A stretch of 21,897 bases of DNA from DASVEG01 sp036380695 (GCA_036380695.1 DASVEG010000061.1:1-21897); one strand, 5' to 3'. Numbered from the stretch's first letter, positions 6,928 through 14,267 are shown. A program made the numbers and translations. The notes: generated by a model from the letters alone, not told the origin.

Positions 6928-9063
6928 CGTTCGTGACGCGCGAACCATCGCAGGCAGCACGAGGCGCAGGTACCGCCCGAGCTTCACGAACGACTCGCCG
7001 TGGCGCCGCCTGGCGTAGGTGATCGGCACCTCGGCGTACCGGAACCCCTTCCGCAGCAACCCGAGGGTGAGGACCTGCGCGTAGTTGTAGTCGTGGGTCA
7101 CCTGCGCGTGGCGCACCGCGTGGCGCGATAGCGCGCGGAACCCGCTCTGGCCGTCGGTGATCCGCCGCCGCGCCACGACGATGAGGAGCGCGGTCAGCAC
7201 GCGGTTGCCGACGCGCCGCTGCGGCGCCATCGCGTCGATGCGTCCCGCGAACCGGCTGCCGGCGACGTAGTCAGCGTCGCCCGCGAGGATCGGCGCCACC
7301 ACTGCGCCGAGCTCGGCCGGGTCGTACTCGCCGTCGGCGTCGAGGAACGCGACCGCCGCCGCGCCCATCCGCTGCGCCTCCTCGAACCCCGTGCGGATCG
7401 CGGCGCCGAGGCCGCGGTTCTCGCCGTGGCGGACCACCTTCGCGCCGGCAGCGAGCGCGATGTCGTCGCTGCCGTCGGTCGAACCGTCGTCGACGACGCC
7501 GACCTCGACGGGGCGGCCGTCGTCGAGGGCGGTTGGCACGCGGCCGATGACCTCCGCGACCGTCTGCGCCTCGTCGTGAACAGGAAGCACGACCGCGACC
7601 GGGTCACGGTTCGCGCCGTCGGAGCCGACGTCGGCCCCGTCGCACAGCAGGCAACGCCCGACCGAGCGCTCCGGGGCACCCACGCCTGCGCGGTGGCACA
7701 GCGTCGGCGCGACGTCCATCACCGACACCTCGTCGCGCTCTGGCAGCGGAGCGGCGGGCACGCCCTCGCCCCACCAGATGCACGGCACCCACCGCTCGGT
7801 GGGCGTCCAGTGGCCATGGCCGCCGATGCCACGGCCCTGCCCGTGGTCGGAGAGCACGCCAATGGTGACGCCGTCGAGGCCACCCCATCGCTCGGCGAGC
7901 CAGTCGACGAGCTTCTCGAGCTCGCGGTCGGTCGACTCGATGTGCGCGAGGTACTCGTCGTAGAACGACCCGCGGAAGTGGCCGGTCTGGTCGACCGACA
8001 GGGTCTGCACGACGAGCACGTCGGGATCGCGCTCCTCGACGACCTGGCGAGCCTTGTTGCAGAGCGCGGCGTCGATCTCGTCGTTCGGCATCACCGCGGT
8101 GACCGTCGAGACGTGGTCGCCGAACGCGTCGACCAGGTGCGCGATGCCGACCATGTGCGAGTCCGGGATCACGTCGAACACCGACTCGCAACGCACGCCC
8201 AGTCGGGGGACGAAGTTCGACCGCATGCCGTGCACGACCGGCGGCGCTCCGGTGAGCATCGACGAGAACCCGGTCACCGTCCGGGCCGGGTACACGGTGC
8301 TGCATCGCTCGTAGCTGACGCCCTCGCGCGCAAGGCGGTCGAGGAACGGCGTGTCGGCCTCGGCCAGGCGGTCGACACGGCAACCGTCGATCACGACGAG
8401 GAGCACCTTGCGGCTCGGCGGGCCGCAACGGGCGGGGCCGGCGTCGACCGGGCGGCGGTGCTCGGCCCGCTCCCCGGTCGCCCACCCTGGCACCCATGTG
8501 ACGAGGTGGCGGTGGACGAGCGCGCCGACTGCCCACGCCCCGACCCCGAGCGCGGCGAGCAGCATCGGCGGGCGTGCGCTGTGGCCGATGGCGAGCAGCG
8601 CCGCGACCTTCGGCACCTGTTCGAGGAAGTTGCCGGACGTGGGGTCGGGGTTCTCGAGCACGAGGCGCCAGAAGCGCCACCAGTTCGACAGCCGCGCCCC
8701 GATCCGCAGGTGGTAGTAGATCGTGCCCCACAGCACGATCGTGAACGTCAGGTACAGGGCCAGCGCGAGCAGCGCAGGCCCGACCGGCAGGCCTCCCGCG
8801 GCGACGACGATGGCCGCGGCCACGCCCCAGAGGAGGGCGCGCAGGTGGAGCGGCCACGGGTGTCGCCACCAGGCGAACGCGAGCGGCACCGCAGCGGCGA
8901 TGCCGGCGAGCGGCGCGCCGGTCACCACCAGCAACGCTGCGCCGAACACCACGGTGAACGGCTTGCCCTCGTTGAGCACGTTCCACGCGCGCGCCGCGAG
9001 CTCTTCGAACCGGCTCGCCCCGCGCGACGTCCCCGACGTGCGCCGGTGGAGAATCGACGTCAC
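6922..9063 (-). CDS. Membrane-anchored alkaline-phosphatase-superfamily domain fused to a GT2 glycosyltransferase
   Basis: A 713-aa protein. Residues about 36-190 hold four or five transmembrane helices. Residues about 218-470 match the type I phosphodiesterase/sulfatase group: LLVVIDGCRVD (Asp226), YPARTVTGFSSMLTG (nucleophile probably Thr262), SVDQTGH (Asp358, His362), SDHGQGRG (Asp406, His407) and GGHGHW (His416). Residues about 488-713 are a GT2 domain like dolichyl-phosphate-mannose synthase: AVVLPVHDEAQT, VVDDGSTDGS (Asp525-Asp526), FLDADGEYDP (the DxD motif) and TDGQSGFRA. The GT2 part probably uses a nucleotide sugar and a polyprenyl phosphate. The phosphatase part may cleave a phosphodiester or phosphonate in the envelope; its substrate is unknown. 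Start GTG 9063 lies 18 nt after the cupredoxin stop, so they form an operon. Confidence 0.88.
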   Translation of the reverse strand: MTSILHRRTSGTSRGASRFEELAARAWNVLNEGKPFTVVFGAALLVVTGAPLAGIAAAVPLAFAWWRHPWPLHLRALLWGVAAAIVVAAGGLPVGPALLALALYLTFTIVLWGTIYYHLRIGARLSNWWRFWRLVLENPDPTSGNFLEQVPKVAALLAIGHSARPPMLLAALGVGAWAVGALVHRHLVTWVPGWATGERAEHRRPVDAGPARCGPPSRKVLLVVIDGCRVDRLAEADTPFLDRLAREGVSYERCSTVYPARTVTGFSSMLTGAPPVVHGMRSNFVPRLGVRCESVFDVIPDSHMVGIAHLVDAFGDHVSTVTAVMPNDEIDAALCNKARQVVEERDPDVLVVQTLSVDQTGHFRGSFYDEYLAHIESTDRELEKLVDWLAERWGGLDGVTIGVLSDHGQGRGIGGHGHWTPTERWVPCIWWGEGVPAAPLPERDEVSVMDVAPTLCHRAGVGAPERSVGRCLLCDGADVGSDGANRDPVAVVLPVHDEAQTVAEVIGRVPTALDDGRPVEVGVVDDGSTDGSDDIALAAGAKVVRHGENRGLGAAIRTGFEEAQRMGAAAVAFLDADGEYDPAELGAVVAPILAGDADYVAGSRFAGRIDAMAPQRRVGNRVLTALLIVVARRRITDGQSGFRALSRHAVRHAQVTHDYNYAQVLTLGLLRKGFRYAEVPITYARRRHGESFVKLGRYLRLVLPAMVRASRTR

Positions 9064-9081
9064 GACCCGCTCACGCGGCGG

Positions 9082-9609
9082 TCACGTGACGGTGAGCGTC
9101 GCGGTCATCCCCAGTTCCTTGTGGGTCTTGCCGTCTTCCTCGACGAGGCACTGGATGGTGTACGTGCCGGGCGCGAGCTCGACGGCGAGCACCTTCTCCG
9201 CCTTGCCGGCGCTGAAGGCCTCGATCTCGTCGACGGCCGCACCGCTCGAGTCGAGGATCTCCAGCTCGTGCGGATGCTCGCCCTTGTTGGTCGCCTCGAA
9301 GAACACCTTTGGGCCCTTCGTCGACGCCGGCAGCCCGTCGAAGCTGTAGTCGTCGAGCGTGACGTGCACGACCGAGTCGGCCGCCGACTCCTCGAACGCC
9401 GGCTTCTCGTCGTCGCCGTCGGCGGTCTCGTGGCCGTGACTGCCCGTGCCGGTTCCCGAGCCGCTGCCGGAACCCGAGCCAGACCCGCTGCCCGAGCCGC
9501 CGTCCTCTTCCGTGGTGACCTGACCGGGCCGGTCCTCGCCGTCGCCGCATGCCGCGGTGCCCAGGCCGATGACCAGCGCCGCGAGCAGCGCAGCAAGCCG
9601 CTTGTGCAT
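9082..9609 (-). CDS. Cupredoxin-fold lipoprotein with a Ser-Gly linker
   Basis: A 175-aa exported lipoprotein. Residues 1-20 are a signal peptide ending in GTAA, with Cys21 as the likely lipidated residue. An acidic region and seven consecutive Ser-Gly pairs (residues 39-52), then TGTGSHGH, form a flexible linker. Residues about 78-175 are a cupredoxin-like beta sandwich. Candidate type 1 copper ligands are His112 or His114 in GEHPHELEIL, Cys154 in YTIQCLVEE, His163 and Met168 (Cys-x8-His-x4-Met). It may carry electrons or bind copper outside the membrane; single cupredoxin domains also occur in EfeO-type iron uptake proteins. ATG 9609 has GAAGGAG about 9 nt upstream. It is the first gene of an operon with the phosphatase-GT2 fusion, and a DtxR-type box lies about 100 bp upstream. 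Confidence 0.85.
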   Translation of the reverse strand: MHKRLAALLAALVIGLGTAACGDGEDRPGQVTTEEDGGSGSGSGSGSGSGSGTGTGSHGHETADGDDEKPAFEESAADSVVHVTLDDYSFDGLPASTKGPKVFFEATNKGEHPHELEILDSSGAAVDEIEAFSAGKAEKVLAVELAPGTYTIQCLVEEDGKTHKELGMTATLTVT

Positions 9610-9707
9610 CGTCGTCGCTCCTTCGTCCGTGTGTTTCGCACGAAATCACATAGATCGGACCCGACGGCCCGAACGGCTCTGCGAGCCGCGGCGTGTTTCG
9701 AGCGAAC

Positions 9708-9721
9708 TTAGGTGACCCTAA
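9708..9721. promoter_or_regulatory. Second DtxR-type operator, upstream of the cupredoxin operon
   Basis: TTAGGTGACCCTAA has 5-bp arms around TGAC. Extended to 19 bases it matches 14 positions of the DtxR consensus. It is about 100 bp upstream of ATG 9609 and inside the gap between the ANTAR gene stop and the cupredoxin start. It shares TTAGGTG.-.CCTAAC with the box at 6213-6230. Its distance from the start codon implies a long leader or a promoter just next to it. Confidence 0.65.
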
Positions 9722-9757
9722 CGAACAACGATCATACGGCCGAACATCGCGCGGCCG

Positions 9758-10336
9758 TCAACTCGGGCGCAGCTCCCCCGCGATCACGTGCTCGGCGATC
9801 GACTTCATCGTCACCCGCTGCTGCATCGCCGTCTTCTGGACGAACGAGAACGCCTCGTGCTCCTTCAGGCCGCACTCGTCCATGAGGATGCCCTTGGCGC
9901 GGTCGACGACGCGCCTCGTCTCCAGCTGGTTCTCCAAGCCCTGCACCTCGTCGCGCAGCGCACGCATCTCGTGGAACCGGCCGAGGGCGACTTCGATGGC
10001 GGGCACGAGCTCGCTGCGCTGGAACGGCTTGATGAGGTAGGCGAGCGCTCCTGCGTCGCGAGCTTCCTCGATGAGGTTGCGCTGGGAGAACGCGGTGAGG
10101 ATGAGCACCGCGGAGCGTTGCTCGCCGCTGATCTCCCTTGCGGCCGCGAGGCCGTCCATACCCGGCATCTTGATGTCGAGGACGGCGAGGTCGGGTTCGA
10201 GATCGCGCACCAGCCTCACGGCTTCGTCGCCGCGACCCGTCTCGCCGACGACCTCGTAGCCCTCCTCTTCGAGGATCTCCTTGAGGTCGAGGCGGACGAT
10301 CGCCTCATCCTCGGCAATCACGACGCGAACGGCCAT
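9758..10336 (-). CDS. pdtaR: Two-component response regulator with ANTAR RNA-binding domain (PdtaR-like)
   Basis: A 192-aa cytoplasmic protein. The receiver domain (residues 3 to about 118) has the acidic pair Asp10-Glu11, phosphoacceptor Asp54 (LAVLDIKMPG), Thr81 and Lys103 (YLIKPF). After a coiled linker, residues about 130-187 are the ANTAR domain (RRVVDRAKGILMDE, EAFSFVQKTAMQQRVTMKSIA), which binds paired hairpins in nascent RNA to block termination. Domain order and length match M. tuberculosis PdtaR (Rv1626), whose gene is also near polA and rpsA. ATG 10336 has AGGAG five bases upstream; in-frame codons further upstream give non-conserved Arg-rich sequence. No partner histidine kinase is beside it. 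The RsbW-like protein and the PAS protein in the window are not obvious partners. Confidence 0.92.
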   Translation of the reverse strand: MAVRVVIAEDEAIVRLDLKEILEEEGYEVVGETGRGDEAVRLVRDLEPDLAVLDIKMPGMDGLAAAREISGEQRSAVLILTAFSQRNLIEEARDAGALAYLIKPFQRSELVPAIEVALGRFHEMRALRDEVQGLENQLETRRVVDRAKGILMDECGLKEHEAFSFVQKTAMQQRVTMKSIAEHVIAGELRPS

Positions 10337-10410
10337 GTCACTCCTGTTGTCCGACGGCTGCGCCGGGAGTCTACGGGCGCGCCGCACCGTGACCATCAAA
10401 GCCGCCCTCG

Positions 10411-10416
10411 TAGACT
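10411..10416 (+). promoter_or_regulatory. -10 element for the sulfurtransferase gene (leaderless)
   Basis: TAGACT ends 6 nt before GTG at 10423, which would put the transcription start at or next to the start codon. GTGACC, a partial -35, lies 16 nt upstream (10389-10394). No Shine-Dalgarno is present. Confidence 0.5.
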
Positions 10417-10422
10417 CCTCGG

Positions 10423-11280
10423 GTGCCGCCCACACCTGCACCACTGGTCTCGGGCGAGCAGGCGGCCGCCATCGTCGGGCAACCCGGCGTTGTCGTCGCC
10501 GACGTGCGGTGGTACCTCGACGGGCGCAGCGGCCGGGCGGCCTACGAGGGTGGCCACATCCCCGGAGCCGTGTTCGTCGACGTCGATCGCGACCTCGCCG
10601 GGCAACCGGGCGACGGCCGCGGCCGCCACCCGCTGCCCGCACCGTCGGCGTTCGCCGCGGCCATGGCCGCGCTCGGCATCGGCGACGACGACCACGTGGT
10701 CGCCTACGACGACGCCGGCGGGTCGATCGCCGCGCGCCTCTGGTGGATGTTGCGTGTGACTGGGCGGCGCGCGTCGGTGCTCGACGGCGGGATCGCCGCG
10801 TGGGCGGGCCGGCTCGAGACCGGCCGGGGCGAGCCGCGGCCGCGCGGGACGTTCTCGGCGCGGCCGTGGCTCGCGCGGGCCGTCGCCGACGCCGACGCGG
10901 TCATGGCCGCCGCGTCCTCACGATGCAGCGTCGTTCTCGACGCCCGCGCGCCGGAGCGGTACCGCGGCGAGGTGGAGCCCATCGACGCGCGAGCCGGCCA
11001 CATCCCGGGGGCGGCCAGCGCGCCATGGTCGGCGAACCTCGACCCGGCAACGGGACGGTTCCTTCCAGCCCCGGCCCTCCTGGCGCGTTACGAAGCGCTC
11101 GGCGTGGCCAACACCAGCGACGTCGTCTGCTACTGCGGCTCGGGCGTCACCGCGTGCCACGACCTGCTGGCGATCGAGGTCGCGGGCTTGGGACAGGGCC
11201 GGTTGTACGACGGGTCGTGGTCCGCCTGGAGCAGCGACCCAACGCGCCCCGTCGCCGTCGGCGAGCCCTCAGAGACCTGA
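10423..11280 (+). CDS. Two-domain rhodanese-family sulfurtransferase
   Basis: A 285-aa protein with two rhodanese domains. The N-terminal structural domain (about 8-135) has VVVADVRWYLDG, YEGGHIPGAVFVD and VLDGGIAAW. The C-terminal catalytic domain (about 155-277) has VVLDARAPERYRGE, DARAGHIPGA and the active loop CGSGVTA with Cys238. CGSGVTA is the form seen in 3-mercaptopyruvate sulfurtransferases, while thiosulfate sulfurtransferases usually have CRKGVTA. It likely moves sulfane sulfur to cyanide, thiols or thioredoxin in the cytoplasm. The GTG start at 10423 is supported by the TAGACT hexamer placed for a leaderless mRNA. The next gene starts one base after its stop, so the two are translationally coupled. 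Confidence 0.9.
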   Translation: MPPTPAPLVSGEQAAAIVGQPGVVVADVRWYLDGRSGRAAYEGGHIPGAVFVDVDRDLAGQPGDGRGRHPLPAPSAFAAAMAALGIGDDDHVVAYDDAGGSIAARLWWMLRVTGRRASVLDGGIAAWAGRLETGRGEPRPRGTFSARPWLARAVADADAVMAAASSRCSVVLDARAPERYRGEVEPIDARAGHIPGAASAPWSANLDPATGRFLPAPALLARYEALGVANTSDVVCYCGSGVTACHDLLAIEVAGLGQGRLYDGSWSAWSSDPTRPVAVGEPSET

Positions 11281-11281
11281 C

Positions 11282-12163
11282 GTGCGCCGCATCGCGTTGC
11301 TGGCCCTCATCTGGGGCTGGTCGTTCCTCTTCATCAAGGTCGCGGTCGAAGGGATGCCGCCCTCGACGGTGGCAGGCGCCCGCATCGCGCTCGGCGCAGT
11401 CGTCATGGCCATCGTGCTGCGGGCTCGCAGCATCGACCTGCCGCGCGATCGCCGCGTATGGGGTCACCTCGCCGTCCAGGGAATCGTCGGAAGCGCCATC
11501 CCCTTCACGCTGCTGGCGTGGGGCGAGCAACACGTCAGCTCCGCGCTCACCGCCGTCCTCAACGCGTCGACGCCGATGTTCGCGGCGGCCTTCGCCGCGG
11601 TCGTGCTCCACGAGCGCTTGCGCGTGACGCAGCACGCGGGGCTCGTCCTCGGGTTCGTCGGCGTCGGCGTCGCCGCCGGCCTCGGGGCGAGCGACCTCGC
11701 GTCGTCGTCGCTCGGCGGGTCGGCCGCCGCCGTCGGCGCGGCCGCGTGTTACGGCCTCAGCTTCGCCTACGCACGGCGGAACTTGTCGAGGGTCCCGCCG
11801 CTGGTGGCGGCGACCGGCCAGCTGATCGCGGCCAGCGTGTTCGTCGGCCCGTTCGCCGTCACCGCCGCGGCCCGCGAGGGGGTGCACCTGGAGCCCCACC
11901 GCCTGCTCGCGATTGTCGTCCTCGGCGCGGTGGGTACCGGCTTCGCGTACCTCCTCAACTACCAGTCGATCGCGGCGGTCGGCCCGACGCGCGCGTCGAT
12001 CGTCACCCAGCTCGTGCCGGTGGTCGCAGTCACCGTCGGCGTCGTGTTCCTCGACGAGGACTTCCATCTCCGCCTCCTCGTCGGCGGCGGCCTCACCCTC
12101 GTCGGCATCGCGCTGCTTCACGAGCGCATCCGCCGGTTCCGGCCGGTGCCCGCCAGCGTCTGA
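11282..12163 (+). CDS. EamA/DMT-family membrane transporter
   Basis: A 293-aa inner membrane protein with about ten hydrophobic helices in two EamA repeats. The first repeat starts with LLALIWGWSFLFIKVAVEGMPPSTVAGARI and ends with LVLGFVGVGVAAGL. The second runs from GGSAAAVGAAACYGLSFAY to LTLVGIALL. Family members export amino acids, metabolites or nucleotides, but the substrate cannot be read from sequence. The GTG start at 11282 is one base after the sulfurtransferase stop. The coupling could hint at a sulfur or thiol-related substrate; this is weak inference. A long inverted repeat follows its stop codon. Confidence 0.9.
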   Translation: MRRIALLALIWGWSFLFIKVAVEGMPPSTVAGARIALGAVVMAIVLRARSIDLPRDRRVWGHLAVQGIVGSAIPFTLLAWGEQHVSSALTAVLNASTPMFAAAFAAVVLHERLRVTQHAGLVLGFVGVGVAAGLGASDLASSSLGGSAAAVGAAACYGLSFAYARRNLSRVPPLVAATGQLIAASVFVGPFAVTAAAREGVHLEPHRLLAIVVLGAVGTGFAYLLNYQSIAAVGPTRASIVTQLVPVVAVTVGVVFLDEDFHLRLLVGGGLTLVGIALLHERIRRFRPVPASV

Positions 12164-12225
12164 CGACCCGTTCCGGAGGCAATACGGGCGGTACAACAGC
12201 CTCTATTGCCTCCGGAACGAGGTCG
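12164..12225. terminator. Bidirectional 21-bp hairpin between convergent genes
   Basis: CGTTCCGGAGGCAATA (12169-12184) and TATTGCCTCCGGAACG (12204-12219) are exact reverse complements around a 19-nt loop. With a bulged A, CGACC (12164-12168) pairs with GGTCG (12221-12225). It starts just after the EamA stop and contains the epimerase stop TAG, so the epimerase C-terminal FRRQ is encoded in the right arm. No T tract. Confidence 0.65.
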
Positions 12226-12997
12226 GGCGGCGCCATCGCAGCGTCATCGAAGCCCGCACGGGCGCGCCCGGCGCGGCGACCGGGGCGAGGCCGAGGTTTA
12301 GCGCGTCCGGCGGTGCCGACTGGGGCTCGACGCAGAACCCGTGCAACGGCTCGGTGAACACCACGGCGTAGCCGCAGTCGGACTCGACCTCGACGGTGAG
12401 CGCGCCCGCCCACTCGATCGACGGCGGTGACGCGAGGTCGGTGAAGCAATCGTCCCACGGCCCGTCGGGAATGGGCACCACCTCACCCGTCGGGATGCTC
12501 TCGCCGTCGCGGACGAGCATCCCGCCGGCCGGCAACGTGAGGCCGGCGCGGCGGCCCCGGCCGAGGCGGCGGCGGAACCACGGGTGCCAGCCGACCCACG
12601 CGGGCATCGGCTCGTCGGCCTCCACGGTCAACGTCGCGGTGAGGTGGTCCGCGGCGAGCACGACCTCGTGACGGGCCCGTCCGGCGAACGGCCACGGGTC
12701 GTCGAGCTCGACCTCGACGACGCCGCTCGCGACGTCGCGCCATGCGCGGGTGACGAGGGTGCCGTGGATGGCGTGCGGCGGCAACGTCAGCGGCAGCTGA
12801 TGCTCGCGACCATCGAACGCGATGCGGCCGTGCCGGACCCGGCCGGCGAACGGCGCCATCGGGAACAGCCCCCAGTCGATGGGTCGGTCGGCCTCGGTGA
12901 CGAGCAGCTCGAGCCCGTCGACCACCAACGACGCGATGCGCCCACCCGCTTCGCCCTGCAACACCGCCGTGACCCCGTCGGCGGAGAGCGTCTGCAC
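12203..12997 (-). CDS. Aldose 1-epimerase family protein
   Basis: A 264-aa protein of the GalM/YeaD mutarotase superfamily, which interconverts anomers of a sugar or sugar phosphate in the cytoplasm. Visible features are GGRIASLVVDGLELLV (about 19-33), PMAPFAGRVRHGRIAF with the substrate Arg53, the HAIHG segment (His75-His78), VGWHPWFRR with probable catalytic His138, and EPLHGFCVEPQSAPPDALNLG with probable catalytic Glu224. The start is GTG at 12997; the in-frame sequence before it belongs to the shadow of the divergent hydrolase gene. Only 21 bp separate this start from the divergent ATG at 13019, so there is no room for a normal leader. The last codons lie inside the shared terminator hairpin. 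The sugar substrate is unknown. Confidence 0.88.
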   Translation of the reverse strand: MQTLSADGVTAVLQGEAGGRIASLVVDGLELLVTEADRPIDWGLFPMAPFAGRVRHGRIAFDGREHQLPLTLPPHAIHGTLVTRAWRDVASGVVEVELDDPWPFAGRARHEVVLAADHLTATLTVEADEPMPAWVGWHPWFRRRLGRGRRAGLTLPAGGMLVRDGESIPTGEVVPIPDGPWDDCFTDLASPPSIEWAGALTVEVESDCGYAVVFTEPLHGFCVEPQSAPPDALNLGLAPVAAPGAPVRASMTLRWRRPTSFRRQ

Positions 12998-13018
12998 GCC
13001 CGATAGTGTCGCCCGCCG
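12998..13018. promoter_or_regulatory. 21-bp divergent promoter with a symmetric -10 region
   Basis: Between GTG 12997 (minus) and ATG 13019 (plus) there are only 21 bases. The plus strand has TAGTGT (13004-13009), 9 nt before the ATG. The minus strand reads CACTAT five bases before its GTG, which keeps the key A and T of a -10. The two hexamers overlap, so one core could serve both directions. Both transcripts would have little or no leader. Confidence 0.5.
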
Positions 13019-13702
13019 ATGCTCGTCGAGGGGCTCCAACTCTGGCTCGCCGCGACCAACTCGTGGATCGTGTCCGCGGGCGGGCCGGGCAGCGAATGCG
13101 TGCTGATCGACGCCCCGCCAGACCCAAAGGCGATCGTCGAACGCCTCCAACACCACGGGCTCCGGCTCGTGGCGTTGTTGAGCACCCACGGCCACGTCGA
13201 CCACGTCGGCGGCGTGAGCGAGGTCGTCCGCGCCCACGAGCACCCGGTCCCCGTCCGCATCCACGACGACGACCGCCACATGCTGCTCGACCCCGTCGGC
13301 AGCAGCGGCCAGTTCGGCATGTACCTGGAGCGCGCCGGGCTCGACACCACGCCGCCCGAGCTGATCGAAGGCATCGACGACGGCGAACGCATTTCCGGCG
13401 CGGGCATGACGTTCACCGCGATCCACACACCCGGCCACACCCGGGGCTCGGTGTGCTTCCTGCTCGAGGTCGACGGCCAGCAACCGCTGCTGTTCAGCGG
13501 CGACCATCTCTTCCGCGGGTCGATCGGCCGCACCGATCTCCCCGGTGGGTCGTTCGAGGCGCTCATGGCGTCGATGGCCGACAAGGTCTTGCCGATGGAC
13601 GACGACGTCGCGGTGCTACCTGGTCACGGCGAGACGACCACCATCGGCCACGAACGCCGAACGAACCCGTTCCTGCTCGAGCTCCAGCACGGGCGGGGCT
13701 GA
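13019..13702 (+). CDS. Metallo-beta-lactamase fold hydrolase (glyoxalase II-like)
   Basis: A 227-aa cytoplasmic enzyme. The binuclear metal motif THGHVDH gives His57, His59, Asp61 and His62. Further ligands are seen in IHTPGHTRGSV, LLFSGDHLFRGSIGRTDLPGG and LPGHGETTTIGHERRTNPFL. The order and sequence fit the glyoxalase II-like branch, which hydrolyses thioesters such as S-lactoyl-glutathione. Actinobacteria often use mycothiol, so the true substrate may be another thiol ester. The start at ATG 13019 is supported by the typical N-terminus (LQLWLAATNSWIV) and by the short distance to the divergent epimerase. It ends facing the DinB gene with an 18-bp gap. Confidence 0.92.
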   Translation: MLVEGLQLWLAATNSWIVSAGGPGSECVLIDAPPDPKAIVERLQHHGLRLVALLSTHGHVDHVGGVSEVVRAHEHPVPVRIHDDDRHMLLDPVGSSGQFGMYLERAGLDTTPPELIEGIDDGERISGAGMTFTAIHTPGHTRGSVCFLLEVDGQQPLLFSGDHLFRGSIGRTDLPGGSFEALMASMADKVLPMDDDVAVLPGHGETTTIGHERRTNPFLLELQHGRG

Positions 13703-13707
13703 CGCAG

Positions 13708-13721
13708 GCCAGTCCCCTGGC
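13708..13721. terminator. Short hairpin between convergent MBL and DinB genes
   Basis: GCCAG (13708-13712), loop TCCC, CTGGC (13717-13721). It fills the gap between two convergent genes and touches the DinB stop codon. Only five base pairs, so support is weak apart from position. Confidence 0.3.
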
Positions 13722-14245
13722 TAGGCCCGCGCGACCGCCCGGCGGATCTGCTCTGCGTGGTCGTGGGCGTGCGCCGCGTAGATCCGGAGCCAGTCGGCGA
13801 CCGAGTAGCTGCCGTGCTCGGGATGCGTGCCCGCTCGCGCCCACTGCGCGTCGTCGAGGCGGCGGAGCAGCTGCGCGCTCGTCTCGCGCGCCGCGACGAA
13901 CGCCTTGAGCGCGGGCGCGATGGGGCGTTCGGCGTACGCGAGGGCGGCGGCGAACGCCTCCTCGTCGTACGCGCCCACGTCCGGCGCGTCCTCGACGAGG
14001 AGCCGCCGGAGCCGGATCGCGGAGGTCATCTCGCTGTCGGCGAGGTGATGGACGACCTGGCGCGCCGTCCACCCGCCGTCGGTCGCGGGGCGGTCGAGGT
14101 CGTCGTCGGTCAGGCCATCCACTGCGGCGAGCACCTCGTCGACGCCGCGCTCGTACGTCTCGATCAGCTGGTTGCGGTCCACGCCACGAGCGTGCGGCGT
14201 GGGCACGTGCGGGGCAAGCCGATCAACCGCCACGGCACGCGGCAT
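13721..14245 (-). CDS. DinB-like four-helix bundle protein
   Basis: A 174-aa protein if ATG 14245 is used, 153 aa if GTG 14182 is used. The conserved region begins at DRNQLIETYERGVDEVLAAVDGL, which favours GTG 14182, but no Shine-Dalgarno marks either start. The DinB/DUF664 metal site is suggested by GGWTARQVVHHLADSE, a middle helix with REX-type acidic and histidine residues less clear, and AAHAHDHAEQI near the C-terminus. Related proteins include thiol-dependent transferases (mycothiol, bacillithiol), and some are stress induced; the exact reaction cannot be told. It follows the RsbW-like gene by 22 nt (or 85 nt), so the two may be cotranscribed. Confidence 0.85.
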   Translation of the reverse strand: MPRAVAVDRLAPHVPTPHARGVDRNQLIETYERGVDEVLAAVDGLTDDDLDRPATDGGWTARQVVHHLADSEMTSAIRLRRLLVEDAPDVGAYDEEAFAAALAYAERPIAPALKAFVAARETSAQLLRRLDDAQWARAGTHPEHGSYSVADWLRIYAAHAHDHAEQIRRAVARA

Positions 14246-14267
14246 TGCTGCCAGCGGCGAAGGCGGT

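Noticed and set aside
9081..9090. GTCACGTGAC, a perfect 10-bp palindrome between the cupredoxin and fusion genes
   Set aside because: Short and made largely by the stop codon context; expected by chance at this GC.
7426..9711. A 761-codon open frame on the plus strand
   Set aside because: It is antisense to the phosphatase-GT2 and cupredoxin genes, both of which have clear motifs. No domain is visible in the shadow.
10337..10642. N-terminal extension of the ANTAR regulator
   Set aside because: The added residues are Arg-rich shadow of the sulfurtransferase gene, and a good Shine-Dalgarno lies before ATG 10336.
12998..13507. N-terminal extension of the epimerase
   Set aside because: It is antisense to the hydrolase, whose metal-binding motifs are clear.
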